A stretch of 64,000 nt of DNA from Dactylosporangium roseum (GTDB lineage: Bacteria > Actinomycetota > Actinomycetes > Mycobacteriales > Micromonosporaceae), in assembly GCF_025264685.1 (NCBI RefSeq), contig NZ_CP073721.1, positions 2,533,001 to 2,597,000 of the forward strand. The letters run 5' to 3'. The notes beneath the pieces were generated by a model. It was not told where the DNA came from. It was given only the letters and a program-made list of their open reading frames with translations, and ran no database searches. Position 1 is the first letter of the stretch; each line of letters opens with the position of its first letter. Position numbers and translations under genes: made by a program. Shown in pieces: positions 17,778 to 26,397 of the stretch.

Positions 17778-18593
17778 ATGCCCGTTCGACGACTTCTCAT
17801 CGAAGACGCCGCGGACGTCGCGTACGCCGCCCGGGCGCTGGCCGGAGGCGCGGTCGTGGCCACCGCCTTCGGGAACTTCTACGCCGTGGTGACCCGGCCC
17901 GACGCGGCCGCCGTCCGCGGGGTGAACCTCGCGAAGGGGCGCCCGGCGGACCAGGTCGGCAGCGTCACCACGACGCGGCCGCGGGTCGCCGGGGTGTTCG
18001 ACTGGTCGCGCCTGCCGGACGGGGTCGGCGAGGGCGCGGTCCGGGGGCTGATGGACGACCTGTGGCGGCTGGGGCCGTTCGGCTTCCGCGGCCCGGCCGC
18101 GCCCGGCGTGCCGGAGCACCTGTCGCAGGTGGACGGCGGGGTGCGCACCGCGCAGGTGATCGCGCCCGGGTACGCCTGCCCGTCGAACGGGCTGTTCGAC
18201 CTGGCCGGTGATCCCTGGCTCTACATCACGTCGGCGAACCGCTCCCGGCACCTGACCGGAGCGGCCGAGGAGCCGGCGCACTGGACGGCCCGCGGCATCG
18301 CCGCCGACTTCGAGCACGTCGGCAACCTCGTCATCGTCGAGCACCGGGACGAGGCGGCGGCGCGCGGCCGATACCCGGCGTTCGTGCCCGCCTCCGTCAC
18401 GCTGCTGTCGTTCCATCGGGCGCACCGCACGCCGGACGGGCAGGTGCTGCTCACCGTCGACCGGCACGGCTCGCTCGACGTCGCCACCGTGCGCGAGCAC
18501 GCGGCCCGGCACGGGTTCGCCGTCACCCTCGGCGCGGGAGCACGGCGGCGGCTGCCGGTGCGTTCGTACGATCTGGCCCGGGTCACGCCGTAA
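17778..18593 (+). CDS. YrdC/Sua5-like domain protein
   Basis: 271 residues. ATG 17778 follows GGAGG; the open frame extends upstream to 17580 without a better start. ALAGGAVVATAFGNFYAVV, the NLAKGRP stretch and LYITSANRS correspond to the strand, K-R and SAN motifs of the YrdC family. True family enzymes make threonylcarbamoyl-AMP for the t6A modification of tRNA. Here the usual PTDT motif is replaced and the overall fit is loose, so this may be a paralog with another carbamoyl- or nucleotide-binding role. It stands alone, with a palindromic terminator after it. Confidence 0.65.
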   Translation: MPVRRLLIEDAADVAYAARALAGGAVVATAFGNFYAVVTRPDAAAVRGVNLAKGRPADQVGSVTTTRPRVAGVFDWSRLPDGVGEGAVRGLMDDLWRLGPFGFRGPAAPGVPEHLSQVDGGVRTAQVIAPGYACPSNGLFDLAGDPWLYITSANRSRHLTGAAEEPAHWTARGIAADFEHVGNLVIVEHRDEAAARGRYPAFVPASVTLLSFHRAHRTPDGQVLLTVDRHGSLDVATVREHAARHGFAVTLGAGARRRLPVRSYDLARVTP

Positions 18594-18653
18594 CGCCGGC
18601 GAGCACCGGCTGAGGACGCCGCCCACGGCCCCGCACCTGCGGGCGGTCACCGG

Positions 18654-18689
18654 TCGAGGGCCGCGCGGGTCGACCCGCGCGGCCCTCGA
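18654..18689. terminator. Bidirectional terminator
   Basis: A perfect palindrome: a 16-bp stem around TCGA, between the convergent YrdC-like and ABC permease genes. Confidence 0.85.
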
Positions 18690-18700
18690 TCCGGGCGTGG

Positions 18701-20290
18701 TCACGCCACCGGCATGTCCCGGCGGCGCAGCCCGGCGAGGCCGGCCGCACCCAGCGCGACCGCGACGACGGTGAGCCACAGCAGCGGCGTCACGGTGAAC
18801 GCGGAGCCGGGCACCTTCGGCACGTGCGCGAACGGGGTGAGGTCGACGACCCACTGGCTCAGCCCGAACAGCGCGCCGAGCTCGAAGAGCAGGACGGACA
18901 CGATGAGCGCGGCCCAGGTCAGCGAGCTGAGCCTCGGCGCGAGGCCGACCAGGGCGGTGCCGAGCCCGGCCAGCACCCAGGCGGCCGGTAGCTGCACGAG
19001 TGCGGCGCCGAGCAACCGTCCGACCTGCCCGCCGACGTCGTGGACCTGCGCGCCGTACACGAGGCCGCCGCCGACGCCCGCCACGGCCAGCAGCAGCGCC
19101 GTGCCCAGCAGCGCGAACGTCAGGTGGCTCGCCGCCCAGCGCAGCCGGCCCACGCGGGTCGCCAGCAGCGCCTCGACCCGCCCGCTGCTCTCCTCCTGGC
19201 GCAGCCGCAGCGTCGCCTGCACCGTGTAGGCGGCGGCGACCATGCCGGTGATGCCGAAGATGGCGGCGAGGAACGCGTCGGTGAGGCCGTTGCGCCCGCC
19301 CATCCGGCTCAGGATGTCGGTGAGCTGCTGGTTCGGCGACTCCAGGTTGCCGATGCCGACGGCGGCGCCGCCCATGACGGCCCCGGTCAGCGCCAGCCCG
19401 ACGGTCCAGCCGAGGAGCAGGCCGCGGTGCAGCCGCCAGGCCAGTGCGAGCGGGCTGCGCAGGGCGGGGGAGGCCGTGGCCGGCCCGGGCCGCTCCGGCA
19501 GCAGGCCGGCGCCCACGTCCCGGCGACCGGTGAGGGTGTAGCCGACCGCGGCGAAGACGGCCGCGAACCCGGCGAACAGCAGGGCGACCCACCACCGTTC
19601 ATCGGCATACGGGCGCAGGTGTATCGCCCAGCCGGTCGGCGACAGCCAGCTCAGCCAGGCCGGACCGGTGTCGCCGACGGCGCGCAGCAGGTAGGTCCCG
19701 CCGAGGACGGCGCCGGCGATGCCGCTGGCCGCCCGAGCGCTCTCGGTGAGCTGCGCGGCCGCGGCCGCGATCGCGGCGAACAGTATCCCGACCAGACCGG
19801 TCGCGAGGCCGAAGGCCACCGAGCCGGCGACCGGCAGTCCGGTCGCCAGCAGACCGAGCGCGATCAGCACCGCGATGGCCAGGTCCGCCAGCCCGGTGAC
19901 CAGCAGGGCGGCGGTGAGCGGCGCGTGACGCCCGATCACGGTGGCGCGGAGGAGTTCGAGCCGGCCGGTCTCCTCCTCGGTCCGGGTGTGGCGCACGACC
20001 GTCAGCAGGCTCATCAGCCCGACCAGGATGAACTCGGTCACGCCGATCTTCCACGCGGTGAGCGCGCCGATCGACACGTCGTGGAGCGGGCCGCTGAGCG
20101 CGACGAGTGACGGGTTGGCGAGGACGCCGCTCACCGCGCGCAGGTCCTCCTCGGTCGGGTAGAGCTTGAGGTAGTTGGCCGCGGTGCCCATCGGCATCAC
20201 CGCGAGCCCGAGCACCCACACGGTCAGCCGGACGCGGTCGAGCCGCAGCGCCAGCCGTGCCAGGGCGCGCGTGCCGGTCAGTGAGTTCAC
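18701..20290 (-). CDS. ABC transporter permease (polyketide/tetronasin exporter type)
   Basis: 529 residues with about 12 hydrophobic segments in two similar halves, the layout of the tetronasin-type exporter permease family in actinobacteria. Short conserved pieces include [21 protein letters not shown] in the first half and [21 protein letters not shown] in the second. GTG 20290 overlaps the ATPase stop (GTGA), so permease and ATPase are made together. It probably exports a hydrophobic compound or drug; the substrate is unknown. Repression by the TetR gene upstream is likely. Confidence 0.87.
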   Translation of the reverse strand: MNSLTGTRALARLALRLDRVRLTVWVLGLAVMPMGTAANYLKLYPTEEDLRAVSGVLANPSLVALSGPLHDVSIGALTAWKIGVTEFILVGLMSLLTVVRHTRTEEETGRLELLRATVIGRHAPLTAALLVTGLADLAIAVLIALGLLATGLPVAGSVAFGLATGLVGILFAAIAAAAAQLTESARAASGIAGAVLGGTYLLRAVGDTGPAWLSWLSPTGWAIHLRPYADERWWVALLFAGFAAVFAAVGYTLTGRRDVGAGLLPERPGPATASPALRSPLALAWRLHRGLLLGWTVGLALTGAVMGGAAVGIGNLESPNQQLTDILSRMGGRNGLTDAFLAAIFGITGMVAAAYTVQATLRLRQEESSGRVEALLATRVGRLRWAASHLTFALLGTALLLAVAGVGGGLVYGAQVHDVGGQVGRLLGAALVQLPAAWVLAGLGTALVGLAPRLSSLTWAALIVSVLLFELGALFGLSQWVVDLTPFAHVPKVPGSAFTVTPLLWLTVVAVALGAAGLAGLRRRDMPVA

Positions 20291-21216
20291 CGGGCCGCCC
20301 CCGTCCGCTGCTTTCCGTCGGCCTGTGTCCGGTCGTAGTGGCGCAGGAACAGCTCTTCGAGGGTCGGCGGCTGGCTGGTCAGGCTCCGGACGCCCAGCGT
20401 CGTGAGCTGCCGCAGCACCGCGTCGAGCGCGCTGTTGTCCACGTCGAAGCGCACGGTGCTGTTGTGGATCTTCAGGTCGTGCACGCCGGGCAGCGTGTCG
20501 AGACCGGTCGCCGGCCCGGCGAGGTCGACCTGGATCGAGGTGCGGGTCAAGTGCCGCATGTCGGCGAGCGTGCCGGTTTCGACCGCCCGCCCCTCGCGGA
20601 TGATGGTGACCCGGTCGCAGAGCGCCTCGACCTCGGACAGGATGTGGCTGGACAGCAGGACGGTGCGGCCGTTGCGGCGTTCCTCGGCGACGCAGTCGCG
20701 GAAGACCTCCTCCATGAGCGGGTCGAGGCCGGAGGTGGGCTCGTCGAGGATGAGCAGCTCGACGTCGGAGGCGAGGGCGGCGACGAGGGCGACCTTCTGC
20801 CGGTTGCCCTTCGAGTAGGTCCGGCCCTTCTTGCTCGGGTCGAGGTCGAAGCGCTCCAGCAGTGCGGCGCGGCGCTTGGCGTCGAGGCCGCCGCGGAGCC
20901 GGCCGAGCAGGTCGATCACCTCGCCGCCGGACAGGTTGGGCCACAGCGTGACGTCGCCGGGCACGTAGGCGAGACGGCGGTGCAGGTCCGCGGCGTCGCG
21001 CCACGGATCACCACCGAGCAGCCGGGCCGCGCCGCCGTCCGGGCGCAGCAACCCGAGCATGACCCGGATGGTGGTGGACTTCCCCGCGCCGTTGGGACCC
21101 AGGAAGCCGTGCACTTCCCCGGTCTGCACAGCCAGGTCGAGCCCGTCGAGCGCACGGGTGCGCCCGAACGTCTTGACCAGTGCGTCTGCGCGGATCGCCT
21201 CGGTCATGTTCCTCAT
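20287..21216 (-). CDS. ABC transporter ATP-binding subunit
   Basis: 309 residues. The Walker A motif GPNGAGKST (about 40-48), Walker B with [11 protein letters not shown] and the H-loop LSSH are intact. The signature region reads [15 protein letters not shown], a variant of LSGGQ seen in this exporter subfamily. ATG 21216 is chosen because it overlaps the TetR stop (ATGA); a second ATG lies at 21207. It energises the adjacent permease. Confidence 0.92.
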   Translation of the reverse strand: MRNMTEAIRADALVKTFGRTRALDGLDLAVQTGEVHGFLGPNGAGKSTTIRVMLGLLRPDGGAARLLGGDPWRDAADLHRRLAYVPGDVTLWPNLSGGEVIDLLGRLRGGLDAKRRAALLERFDLDPSKKGRTYSKGNRQKVALVAALASDVELLILDEPTSGLDPLMEEVFRDCVAEERRNGRTVLLSSHILSEVEALCDRVTIIREGRAVETGTLADMRHLTRTSIQVDLAGPATGLDTLPGVHDLKIHNSTVRFDVDNSALDAVLRQLTTLGVRSLTSQPPTLEELFLRHYDRTQADGKQRTGAAR

Positions 21217-21896
21217 GCTCCTTCGGCCGCGGGGTCGGTCCCCGTGGCGGTAGGCGGATTGGGTGCCCGCAGCGACGCCATCGCCGCGCGGGTCTTGGCG
21301 ACGAACTCGGCATCGAGCAGCGAGTGGGAGTAGAAGTCGGCCAGCGCGCCGGCCATGCGGATGTGCCCCTCGGTGGTGAAGACGTCGGCGCCCAGCGCGC
21401 GGGACACGTGGTCGTGCATCGCGAGAATCCCGGACTGCATGCCGACGAGCACCGCGGCGAATCCCCGGTAGTCCTCGGTGACGTCCGGCGCGTACGTGCT
21501 GATCCACTGCTCGGTCAGCGTCACCATGTCGTCGAACATGGCCGCGGCGGCGGGCGAGCCGTCGAGCAGGGCTCGGGTGACGTACTTGTACAGCAGCACG
21601 ATCGTGGGATGGACCGACGGCAGGAAGGTCGGGTTGGTCACCTTGCCGTCGAGGAAGAGCTCCTCTTTGATCTTCACGAGCCGGTCCAGCGCGTAGGCGT
21701 CGCACTCCACGCGCAGCGCCTCCTTGGAGCCGAAATGGTGCCGGAGCAGACCCGGTGACACGCCGGCCATCTCGGTGATGTCGCGGACCGTCGTGCCGTC
21801 GATGCCGCGCTCGGCGAACAGGCGGATCGCGGCGTCTCGGATCCGTGCCCGAGCGGTCAGGTCCTCGAATGCCGGATCGCCGACCGGGCGTTTCAT
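21213..21896 (-). CDS. TetR-family repressor of the ABC exporter operon
   Basis: 227 residues. The helix-turn-helix lies at about residues 18-60 ([20 protein letters not shown], then [17 protein letters not shown]). The C-terminal domain is the larger ligand-binding type. ATG 21896 follows GGGAGG; an in-frame ATG at 21917 has no ribosome site. It is the first gene of a three-gene overlapped operon with the exporter, and a palindrome stands directly upstream. Self-repression relieved by the exported compound is the usual arrangement for this layout; that part is inference. Confidence 0.9.
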   Translation of the reverse strand: MKRPVGDPAFEDLTARARIRDAAIRLFAERGIDGTTVRDITEMAGVSPGLLRHHFGSKEALRVECDAYALDRLVKIKEELFLDGKVTNPTFLPSVHPTIVLLYKYVTRALLDGSPAAAAMFDDMVTLTEQWISTYAPDVTEDYRGFAAVLVGMQSGILAMHDHVSRALGADVFTTEGHIRMAGALADFYSHSLLDAEFVAKTRAAMASLRAPNPPTATGTDPAAEGA

Positions 21897-21918
21897 GATC
21901 CGCACCTCCCTATGCAAA

Positions 21919-21965
21919 CGTATGGCGAGCTATGCGGCCCGGTAGCTGACTATACGCTCGTATAG
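21919..21965 (-). promoter_or_regulatory. TetR operator region
   Basis: A perfect palindrome CTATACG-CT-CGTATAG at 21950-21965, plus two imperfect half-sites, CGTATGG (21919-21925) and CTATGCG (21930-21936). The region is 23-70 nt upstream of the TetR start, where repressor binding would cover the promoter. Confidence 0.7.
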
Positions 21966-22027
21966 CCCGGCCGCAAGACGCCTGTGACGGCGGGAACACC
22001 GGGACACCGGGAACGCGCCGGGCGGAG

Positions 22028-22052
22028 GTTTGCGGCGGCCGTGCCGTGGTAG
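22028..22052 (+). promoter_or_regulatory. SigB/SigF-like promoter for the copper-binding protein gene
   Basis: GTTT-N15-TGGTAG. The -10 end is 40 nt before the ATG. One base of the -10 core deviates from GGGTAG. Confidence 0.5.
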
Positions 22053-22091
22053 ATGCGTGCGGTCGCCCTACCTGACGTCGGGAGGATCGCC

Positions 22092-22499
22092 ATGTCGCAG
22101 ACCCGGGAGCTGCTCGACACGCTCGCCGTGAGTTTTCGTCCGCAGGTGAGCAGTGAGCAGTTGGCGAGCGTGATCGATGCGATGGCGGCGTGCGAGGAGG
22201 CCGCCACCGCCTGCGCGGCCGCCATGGTCGCCGAGGACGACGTGCGGGTGCTGCAGGACGCGATCATCCGGGACCTGAACTGTGCGGACGTGGTGGCGGC
22301 GGCCCGCCGGGTGGTCAGTCGCGGCGCCGATGCCGCGTTGCTGGGTTCGCTGCTGGAGGCGTGCGTGGCGGCGTGCGAGCACAGCGCCGAGCTGTGCGGC
22401 CGGCACGCCCACCATCACGATCACTGCCGGATCTGCTCGCAGGCGACGTCGCGGTGCGCGGAGGCGTGCCGGGCGATCCTGCGCGGACTGCACGGTTAG
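22092..22499 (+). CDS. Four-helix-bundle copper-binding protein (DUF326/Csp-like)
   Basis: 135 residues. Cysteines recur in helical spacing (AACEEAATACAAAM, DLNCADVV, EACVAACEHSAELCGRH, HDHCRICSQATSRCAEACRAIL), the pattern of DUF326 proteins and of the Csp copper-storage bundles, which line the helix core with Cu(I)-binding thiols. It has no signal peptide, so it would be cytosolic as Csp3 is. A His cluster (HAHHHDH) precedes the last helix. ATG 22092 follows GGGAGGA. It is probably a stress gene, given the promoter upstream and the SRPBCC gene downstream. Confidence 0.82.
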   Translation: MSQTRELLDTLAVSFRPQVSSEQLASVIDAMAACEEAATACAAAMVAEDDVRVLQDAIIRDLNCADVVAAARRVVSRGADAALLGSLLEACVAACEHSAELCGRHAHHHDHCRICSQATSRCAEACRAILRGLHG

Positions 22500-22555
22500 C
22501 GCGCGTTCACGCCTCGTCGATCGGAATGTCGATCGGAATCTTGACCAGCACCGCC

Positions 22556-22580
22556 GTTATTCTGCCGAACCGGCGGGCAC
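22556..22580 (+). promoter_or_regulatory. SigB/SigF-like promoter for the SRPBCC gene
   Basis: GTTA-N15-GGGCAC, 36 nt upstream of the ATG. The same -10 variant occurs before the ChaB-like remnant at 52385. Confidence 0.45.
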
Positions 22581-22615
22581 ATCTTGCGGTCCGAAGTGCT
22601 GCGAAGGAGGCTGCG

Positions 22616-23080
22616 ATGAGCACGGTCACAGAGTCCGTAGACGTCCACGTCCCGGTGCACACCGCGTACGAACAGTGGACACAGTTCGAGTCGTTCCCGC
22701 AGTTCATGAGCGGCGTCGAGTCGATCAGACAGGTCGACGACCGGCACACGCACTGGGTGACCAGGATCGGCGGCGTCCGCCGCGAGTTCGACGCCGAGAT
22801 CACCGAACGGCGTCCCGACCAGCGGATCGCGTGGAAGAGCGTCGGCGGTGACACCAGACATGCCGGCGCGGTGAACTTCCAGCCCCTCGGGGAGCGGGAC
22901 ACCCGCGTCACCGTCCAACTGGACTGGCAGCCGGAAGGCATCACCGAGAAGGCGGGCAGCGCGGTCGGTGCCGACGACCTTCAGGTGAAGGCGGACACCA
23001 AGCGGTTCAAGGAGTTCGTCGAGAAGCGAAACTCCGCCACGGGGGCGCAACGCGGCGACGTTCCACCCCCGGGCAGGTAG
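22616..23080 (+). CDS. SRPBCC (cyclase/dehydrase-like) protein
   Basis: 154 residues of the START/SRPBCC helix-grip fold. Conserved landmarks are VDVHVPVHTAYEQWTQFESF near the N-terminus, the FDAEITERRPDQRIAWKS strand and helix, and a long C-terminal helix. Such proteins bind hydrophobic ligands and are common beside stress genes in actinobacteria; the ligand here is unknown. AAGGAGG (22604-22610) sets the start. A long inverted repeat ends the transcript. Confidence 0.85.
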   Translation: MSTVTESVDVHVPVHTAYEQWTQFESFPQFMSGVESIRQVDDRHTHWVTRIGGVRREFDAEITERRPDQRIAWKSVGGDTRHAGAVNFQPLGERDTRVTVQLDWQPEGITEKAGSAVGADDLQVKADTKRFKEFVEKRNSATGAQRGDVPPPGR

Positions 23081-23095
23081 CCCGTCCGGCCCGAA

Positions 23096-23142
23096 GCGCG
23101 CGAACCCGCTCCGGCCGGCTTGCCGGGGCGGGGTTCGCGCGC
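23096..23142. terminator. Bidirectional terminator
   Basis: Arms GCGCGCGAACCC (23096-23107) and its exact complement (23131-23142), extended inwards by further near-complementary bases. It lies between convergent genes. Confidence 0.85.
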
Positions 23143-23153
23143 GGACGCGGCGG

Positions 23154-23366
23154 TCACCACCACACGGGCAGCCGGTACTCCCGCGACCGCCTGCCCCGCC
23201 GGCCGGGGTGGACGACGTGCCGGGCGAGGCGGCACACCGCGTCCACGACCGCCGTGATGGGTGCGCCGATCCAGTCGAATTCGGACACGGCGAGATGCTC
23301 GACCTGTTCGTGCGCCCGTGGCCGGCTGCGCGAGCGGCGTGGGGCCGGTGTCGGCTGTGTGGTCAT
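23154..23366 (-). CDS. Small basic hypothetical protein
   Basis: 70 residues, Arg-rich at both ends, with a short amphipathic middle (FDWIGAPITAVVDAVCRLARHV). A GGAGG site 5 nt before the ATG supports it as a real gene. The family is not known to me. The composite operator at 23460 lies about 95 nt upstream on this strand, so it may belong to the MarR regulon. Confidence 0.6.
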   Translation of the reverse strand: MTTQPTPAPRRSRSRPRAHEQVEHLAVSEFDWIGAPITAVVDAVCRLARHVVHPGRRGRRSREYRLPVWW

Positions 23367-23459
23367 GAGGTCCTCCGGTCCGCTGTACGGCTGACGGCGT
23401 TGCTCCGGCCGCAGGGGTGGGCATCAGGACGCGTGCCGCGCCCGGGCCGGTACGGATGC

Positions 23460-23480
23460 TTGCATAGTGCAATTATTGCT
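23460..23480. promoter_or_regulatory. Composite MarR-type operator, site 1
   Basis: The palindrome TTGCATAGTGCAA (23460-23472) followed by TTATTGC. The 13-mer is identical to the one at 26370. It lies between the 70-residue gene and the MarR gene. Confidence 0.7.
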
Positions 23481-23644
23481 CTTGCCTGGCGTCGCGGCCA
23501 CGGTGGCACCGAGCCGCAGCCCAGCACCGGGGCGGCCGTGCTCCGCGTCCCGCCCGGCCGCCGCGCTCGTGATCGCGAGCCCGCAACCGGCCGCCGGCCC
23601 ACGACAGACCTCAGGTAGGTGCCATCGGGCAGGCGCACCGGATG

Positions 23645-23667
23645 ATGCAATCATGGCAGTATGCAAT
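23645..23667. promoter_or_regulatory. Composite MarR-type operator, site 2
   Basis: On the minus strand, TTGCATACTGCCA (23654-23666) and then ATTGCAT: the same layout as sites 1 and 3, with two mismatches in the 13-mer. It overlaps the first possible ATG of the MarR gene, as expected for autorepression. Confidence 0.65.
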
Positions 23668-24194
23668 CTTATCGCCCGCAGAACACTGAGGTTGCCGTGC
23701 AGGCGCTGATGCTGGCCAGCCGTGCTTTCGTCGGGCTCGCGGCCCGGTCGCTGGCCGCCGTGGCGGGTGAGGTCACGCTGCCGCAGTTCCGCGCCCTGGT
23801 CGTGCTGGCCGTGCGCGGGCCGCAGCGCAGCATCGACATCGCCGACGAGCTCCAGGTCAACCCGTCGACCGGCACCCGCATGCTGGACCGGCTGATCCGC
23901 AAGGGGCTGGTCCGCCGGGTGCGGTCGACGGCCGACCGGCGGGTCGTGCGGGTGCGGCTGACCCGGGCGGGTCACGACGTCGTGGAGCAGGTGATGGCCC
24001 GCCGTCGTGCCGACCTGGAGCGACTGGTCGCCGAGACGGCCGACCTGTGGCAGCCGCCGGTGACGGCGGCCTTGACGGCGTTCGCCGAGGCCGCCGGCGA
24101 GGTCGGCGAGCAGGACTGGTGGCTCGGCTGGGCCGCGCACAGCGCCGAGGTCGACGCGGCCGACCCGGCGGAGGGCGAACCGGCCACCGCCTGA
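23661..24194 (+). CDS. MarR-family transcriptional regulator
   Basis: 177 residues from ATG 23661. Winged helix: LPQFRALVVLAVRGPQRSID, recognition helix in NPSTGTRMLDRLIRKGLV, wing RSTADRRVVRVRLT. The start is uncertain. ATG 23661 overlaps operator site 2 and lacks a ribosome site, and codons 2-12 have unusually low third-position GC. GTG 23697 has TGAGG seven bases upstream and would give 165 residues. Its operators at 23460, 23654 and 26370 suggest that it represses itself, perhaps the 70-residue gene, and the sigma-factor gene. The signal it senses is unknown. Confidence 0.87.
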   Translation: MQSYRPQNTEVAVQALMLASRAFVGLAARSLAAVAGEVTLPQFRALVVLAVRGPQRSIDIADELQVNPSTGTRMLDRLIRKGLVRRVRSTADRRVVRVRLTRAGHDVVEQVMARRRADLERLVAETADLWQPPVTAALTAFAEAAGEVGEQDWWLGWAAHSAEVDAADPAEGEPATA

Positions 24195-24613
24195 TCCGGC
24201 CGCATCGGTGACCGTCGAGCCGGGCGACAATATTTGCCGTGGTGCGTGATCGCCGCGGCGGCGCCTTATCGCCGCGTCACCGGCGGTGTACCGCGACCCG
24301 GGCACCTGCCGCAGGCCCTTCGCGACCGCCCGCCGCGCCGCGCGCGACGCCGTGGGCGAGGCGGACCGCGGCGCCGGATCCTGGACCCGCACGTGAAACG
24401 TCCGTGCCGGACCCGGCGGCGAAGGACCCTTGTGTGCCGACAGCGGCCGGCGACGCGGCTGGCTGACGTGCGGCGGCCGAGCCTCACGGCGCTGAACCAC
24501 CCGCTTTGTACCACCGGCCCCGGCCGATGTGCGAGCCGGCGAACATTCCGGCCGTCGGAGGGGTAGCTGAAGAACTGCATAGGACGACGCAGATGCGGTT
24601 CAGGAGGTACGTC
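24195..24613. other. Intergenic region upstream of the SPW gene
   Basis: On the plus strand I see no gene. A -10-like GGGTAG at 24561 has no matching GTTT at 14-16 bp, so I do not call a SigB-type promoter. The open tail of the sigma-factor frame covers this region on the minus strand but looks non-coding. Confidence 0.5.
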
Positions 24614-26314
24614 ATGTCCGACGTGTCCGAATACAGAGAGATATCCGAACATCCAGATGTCGCCGAGATGCGTCAGCGGTACGAGCGGATCACCGCCAGC
24701 AGTCAGGCGACCGTCATCGACGGCCTTGTGCTGCTGGCCGGCGCGTGGCTGGCCATTTCCCCGTGGATCGTGCATTTCAACACGTCGGCGCCGAGTGTCA
24801 TGATCAATAATCTGATCCTCGGGGTCCTGGTGGCCGTGATGGCGCTCGGCCTGACCTGGACGCCGGCGCGGATGTACCGGCTGAGCTGGGCGATGGTGGC
24901 GGTCGGTATCTGGGTCATCATCGTGCCGTTCGTGACCCGGCAGGTGAATGCCGGCGTCGTCTGGACCAACGCGGTCACCGGCGGTGTGACCGTCCTGCTC
25001 GGCCTCGCCGCGATGGGGACGCTGTTGTCGACAGCCATGGCGAGCAACAGATCGACATTGGCGCGTCAGCGGTGAGCATGGTGGACGTCGTGGCGCCCGC
25101 CCGCTACGGGTGGGCGCCACCGACGTGCGGCGCCCACCCGTAGCGGCGTGCGCTGCTCCCACGGCGGGGGCCACGAACCGTCGGAATCTCACAGTGCCGT
25201 CCGGGCCGGGCGGCGGGCCTCGAGCCGAAGGTCGCGCCCGGCGCCGCCGGCCCGAGTCCGCACCCGACGGGCACGACGGAACGCTGGGGGAGGCGATCCT
25301 CCGGCCCGGCGACACCGGGCAGCCGTTCCGTCCGGCCGGCGAGGCGTGCCACGGCACACCGGCCGGCCGGGTGGGAGGTGGGTGCGGAGCCGGCGCGGGT
25401 GTTCGGCGGTGTCCCCCGTGCCGCTGGCGCGGCGGTGCGGCGGTGCTTCGGGCCGGCGGGTCGTCGGCGGTGCGGCGGTGTCCGGCCGTGTGCGGCGCGG
25501 CATCGTCCAGCGCGGCGCCGTCCAGCGCGGCGCGCAGCCGGTCGAGCGCGGTGCGGAGCAGCCGGGTCACCTGTGCGGGCGAGCAGCCGACCTGTTCGCC
25601 GATCTCCTCGTACGTGCGGTTGCCGTAGAACCGCAGGACGACGACCCGGAGCTCCCGATGGGGCAGGCGGCGCAGTTGTGCGTGGAGGGCTTCGCGATCG
25701 TCGACCGCGCCGGTCTCGTCGGTGTCGTCGGCCAGGGTGTCGGCGATCGTGGCGCCGTCGTCGGACGGGTCGGCGGGTCCGTCGAGGGACAGCATGTGCT
25801 GTTCGTGCAACACCCGCAGCGTGCTCGTCACCTCGGCTTCCCCGCACCGCATCGCGGCGGCCGTCTCGGCGACGGTGGGATCGCGCCCCAGGTGCTGTGT
25901 CAGCCGGTCGCGGACGTCGGTCATCAGGGCGAGGAGTTCGCCGTGGCGCCGGGGTGTGTGCAGCGGCCAGCGGTTGTCCCGGATGTAGCGCTTCAGCGCT
26001 CCCGAGAGGGTGGGCGTGGCGTACGCGGAGAACGGCACGCCGCGCCCGGGGTCGAACCGTTCGGCGGCCTCGACGAGCGTGAGCGCCGCGACCTGGCGGA
26101 TGTCCTGGGCGCGTGGATCGCGGCGGTATCGCGCGGCGACCTTCTCGGCGAGCCGCAGATGCCGCTCGACAAGGCGATTGCGCAGGACGACCCGCTGTGC
26201 GGTGTCCGCGCGCCGCATCGCGGTGAACGCGGCACCGCACCCCGGGTCGCCGCATCCGCACCCGGGACCGGTCGTGACCGTGCCCGTTTGCCGTTCGCGG
26301 AACCATGGGTTCAC
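24266..26314 (-). CDS. SigB/SigF-type RNA polymerase sigma factor, open frame abnormally long
   Basis: GTG 26314 follows GGAGGAAGGGG. Residues 40-266 (about 25517-26314) form a normal SigB/SigF factor: region 2 (VERHLRLAEKVAARY, FDPGRGVPFSAYATPTLSGALKR), region 3 (ELLALMTDVRDRLTQ, LGRDPTVAETA) and region 4 (LPHRELRVVVLRFYGNRTYEE, IGEQVGCSPAQVTRLL). The N-terminus has an unusual CGCGDPGC cluster (19-26). Beyond residue 270 there is no stop for 1.25 kb: the frame runs through the terminator and antisense to the SPW gene, with low-complexity sequence. The true stop was probably lost by a frameshift, natural or from sequencing; a functional protein would need only the first 270 residues. A SigB-like promoter overlapped by a MarR operator stands upstream. 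Confidence 0.75.
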   Translation of the reverse strand: MNPWFRERQTGTVTTGPGCGCGDPGCGAAFTAMRRADTAQRVVLRNRLVERHLRLAEKVAARYRRDPRAQDIRQVAALTLVEAAERFDPGRGVPFSAYATPTLSGALKRYIRDNRWPLHTPRRHGELLALMTDVRDRLTQHLGRDPTVAETAAAMRCGEAEVTSTLRVLHEQHMLSLDGPADPSDDGATIADTLADDTDETGAVDDREALHAQLRRLPHRELRVVVLRFYGNRTYEEIGEQVGCSPAQVTRLLRTALDRLRAALDGAALDDAAPHTAGHRRTADDPPARSTAAPPRQRHGGHRRTPAPAPHPPPTRPAGVPWHASPAGRNGCPVSPGRRIASPSVPSCPSGADSGRRRRARPSARGPPPGPDGTVRFRRFVAPAVGAAHAATGGRRTSVAPTRSGRAPRRPPCSPLTRQCRSVARHGCRQQRPHRGEAEQDGHTAGDRVGPDDAGIHLPGHERHDDDPDTDRHHRPAQPVHPRRRPGQAERHHGHQDPEDQIIDHDTRRRRVEMHDPRGNGQPRAGQQHKAVDDGRLTAGGDPLVPLTHLGDIWMFGYLSVFGHVGHDVPPEPHLRRPMQFFSYPSDGRNVRRLAHRPGPVVQSGWFSAVRLGRRTSASRVAGRCRHTRVLRRRVRHGRFTCGSRIRRRGPPRPRRRARRGGRSRRACGRCPGRGTPPVTRR
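24614..25075 (+). CDS. SPW-repeat membrane protein
   Basis: 153 residues. ATG 24614 follows AGGAGGT. After a charged 40-residue head come four membrane segments, the first carrying AGAWLAISPWIVHF, the S-P-W motif that names the family; a second repeat half is present as IIVPFVT. SPW proteins are small integral membrane proteins of unknown function, frequent in actinobacteria and cyanobacteria. The gene ends just before a bidirectional terminator. The opposite strand is open for its whole length as part of the sigma-factor frame. Confidence 0.85.
   Translation: MSDVSEYREISEHPDVAEMRQRYERITASSQATVIDGLVLLAGAWLAISPWIVHFNTSAPSVMINNLILGVLVAVMALGLTWTPARMYRLSWAMVAVGIWVIIVPFVTRQVNAGVVWTNAVTGGVTVLLGLAAMGTLLSTAMASNRSTLARQR
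25103..25144. terminator. Bidirectional terminator between SPW and sigma genes
   Basis: A perfect 16-bp inverted repeat (GCTACGGGTGGGCGCC and its complement) with a 10-nt loop. Confidence 0.85.
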
Positions 26315-26359
26315 GATGCCGTGACCCCTTCCTCCGGCCAGGCGGCGAACATGGCCGCC

Positions 26360-26384
26360 CTACCCGTCATTGCATAGTGCAAAC
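26360..26384 (-). promoter_or_regulatory. SigB/SigF-like promoter of the sigma-factor gene
   Basis: On the minus strand GTTT (26384-26381), N15, GGGTAG (26365-26360), 46 nt upstream of the GTG. The match to the SigF/SigB consensus suggests autoregulation. Confidence 0.75.
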
Positions 26385-26397
26385 ATTGCATAGTGGA
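26370..26397. promoter_or_regulatory. Composite MarR-type operator, site 3 (tandem)
   Basis: TTGCATAGTGCAA (26370-26382), then ACA, then a second partial copy TTGCATAGTGGAT (26386-26398). It covers the -35 and spacer of the sigma promoter, so a bound regulator would block it. Confidence 0.7.

Noticed and set aside
24561..24566. GGGTAG as a SigB-type -10 for the SPW gene
   Set aside because: No GTTT or GNNT-type -35 lies 14-16 bp upstream, unlike the accepted sites.
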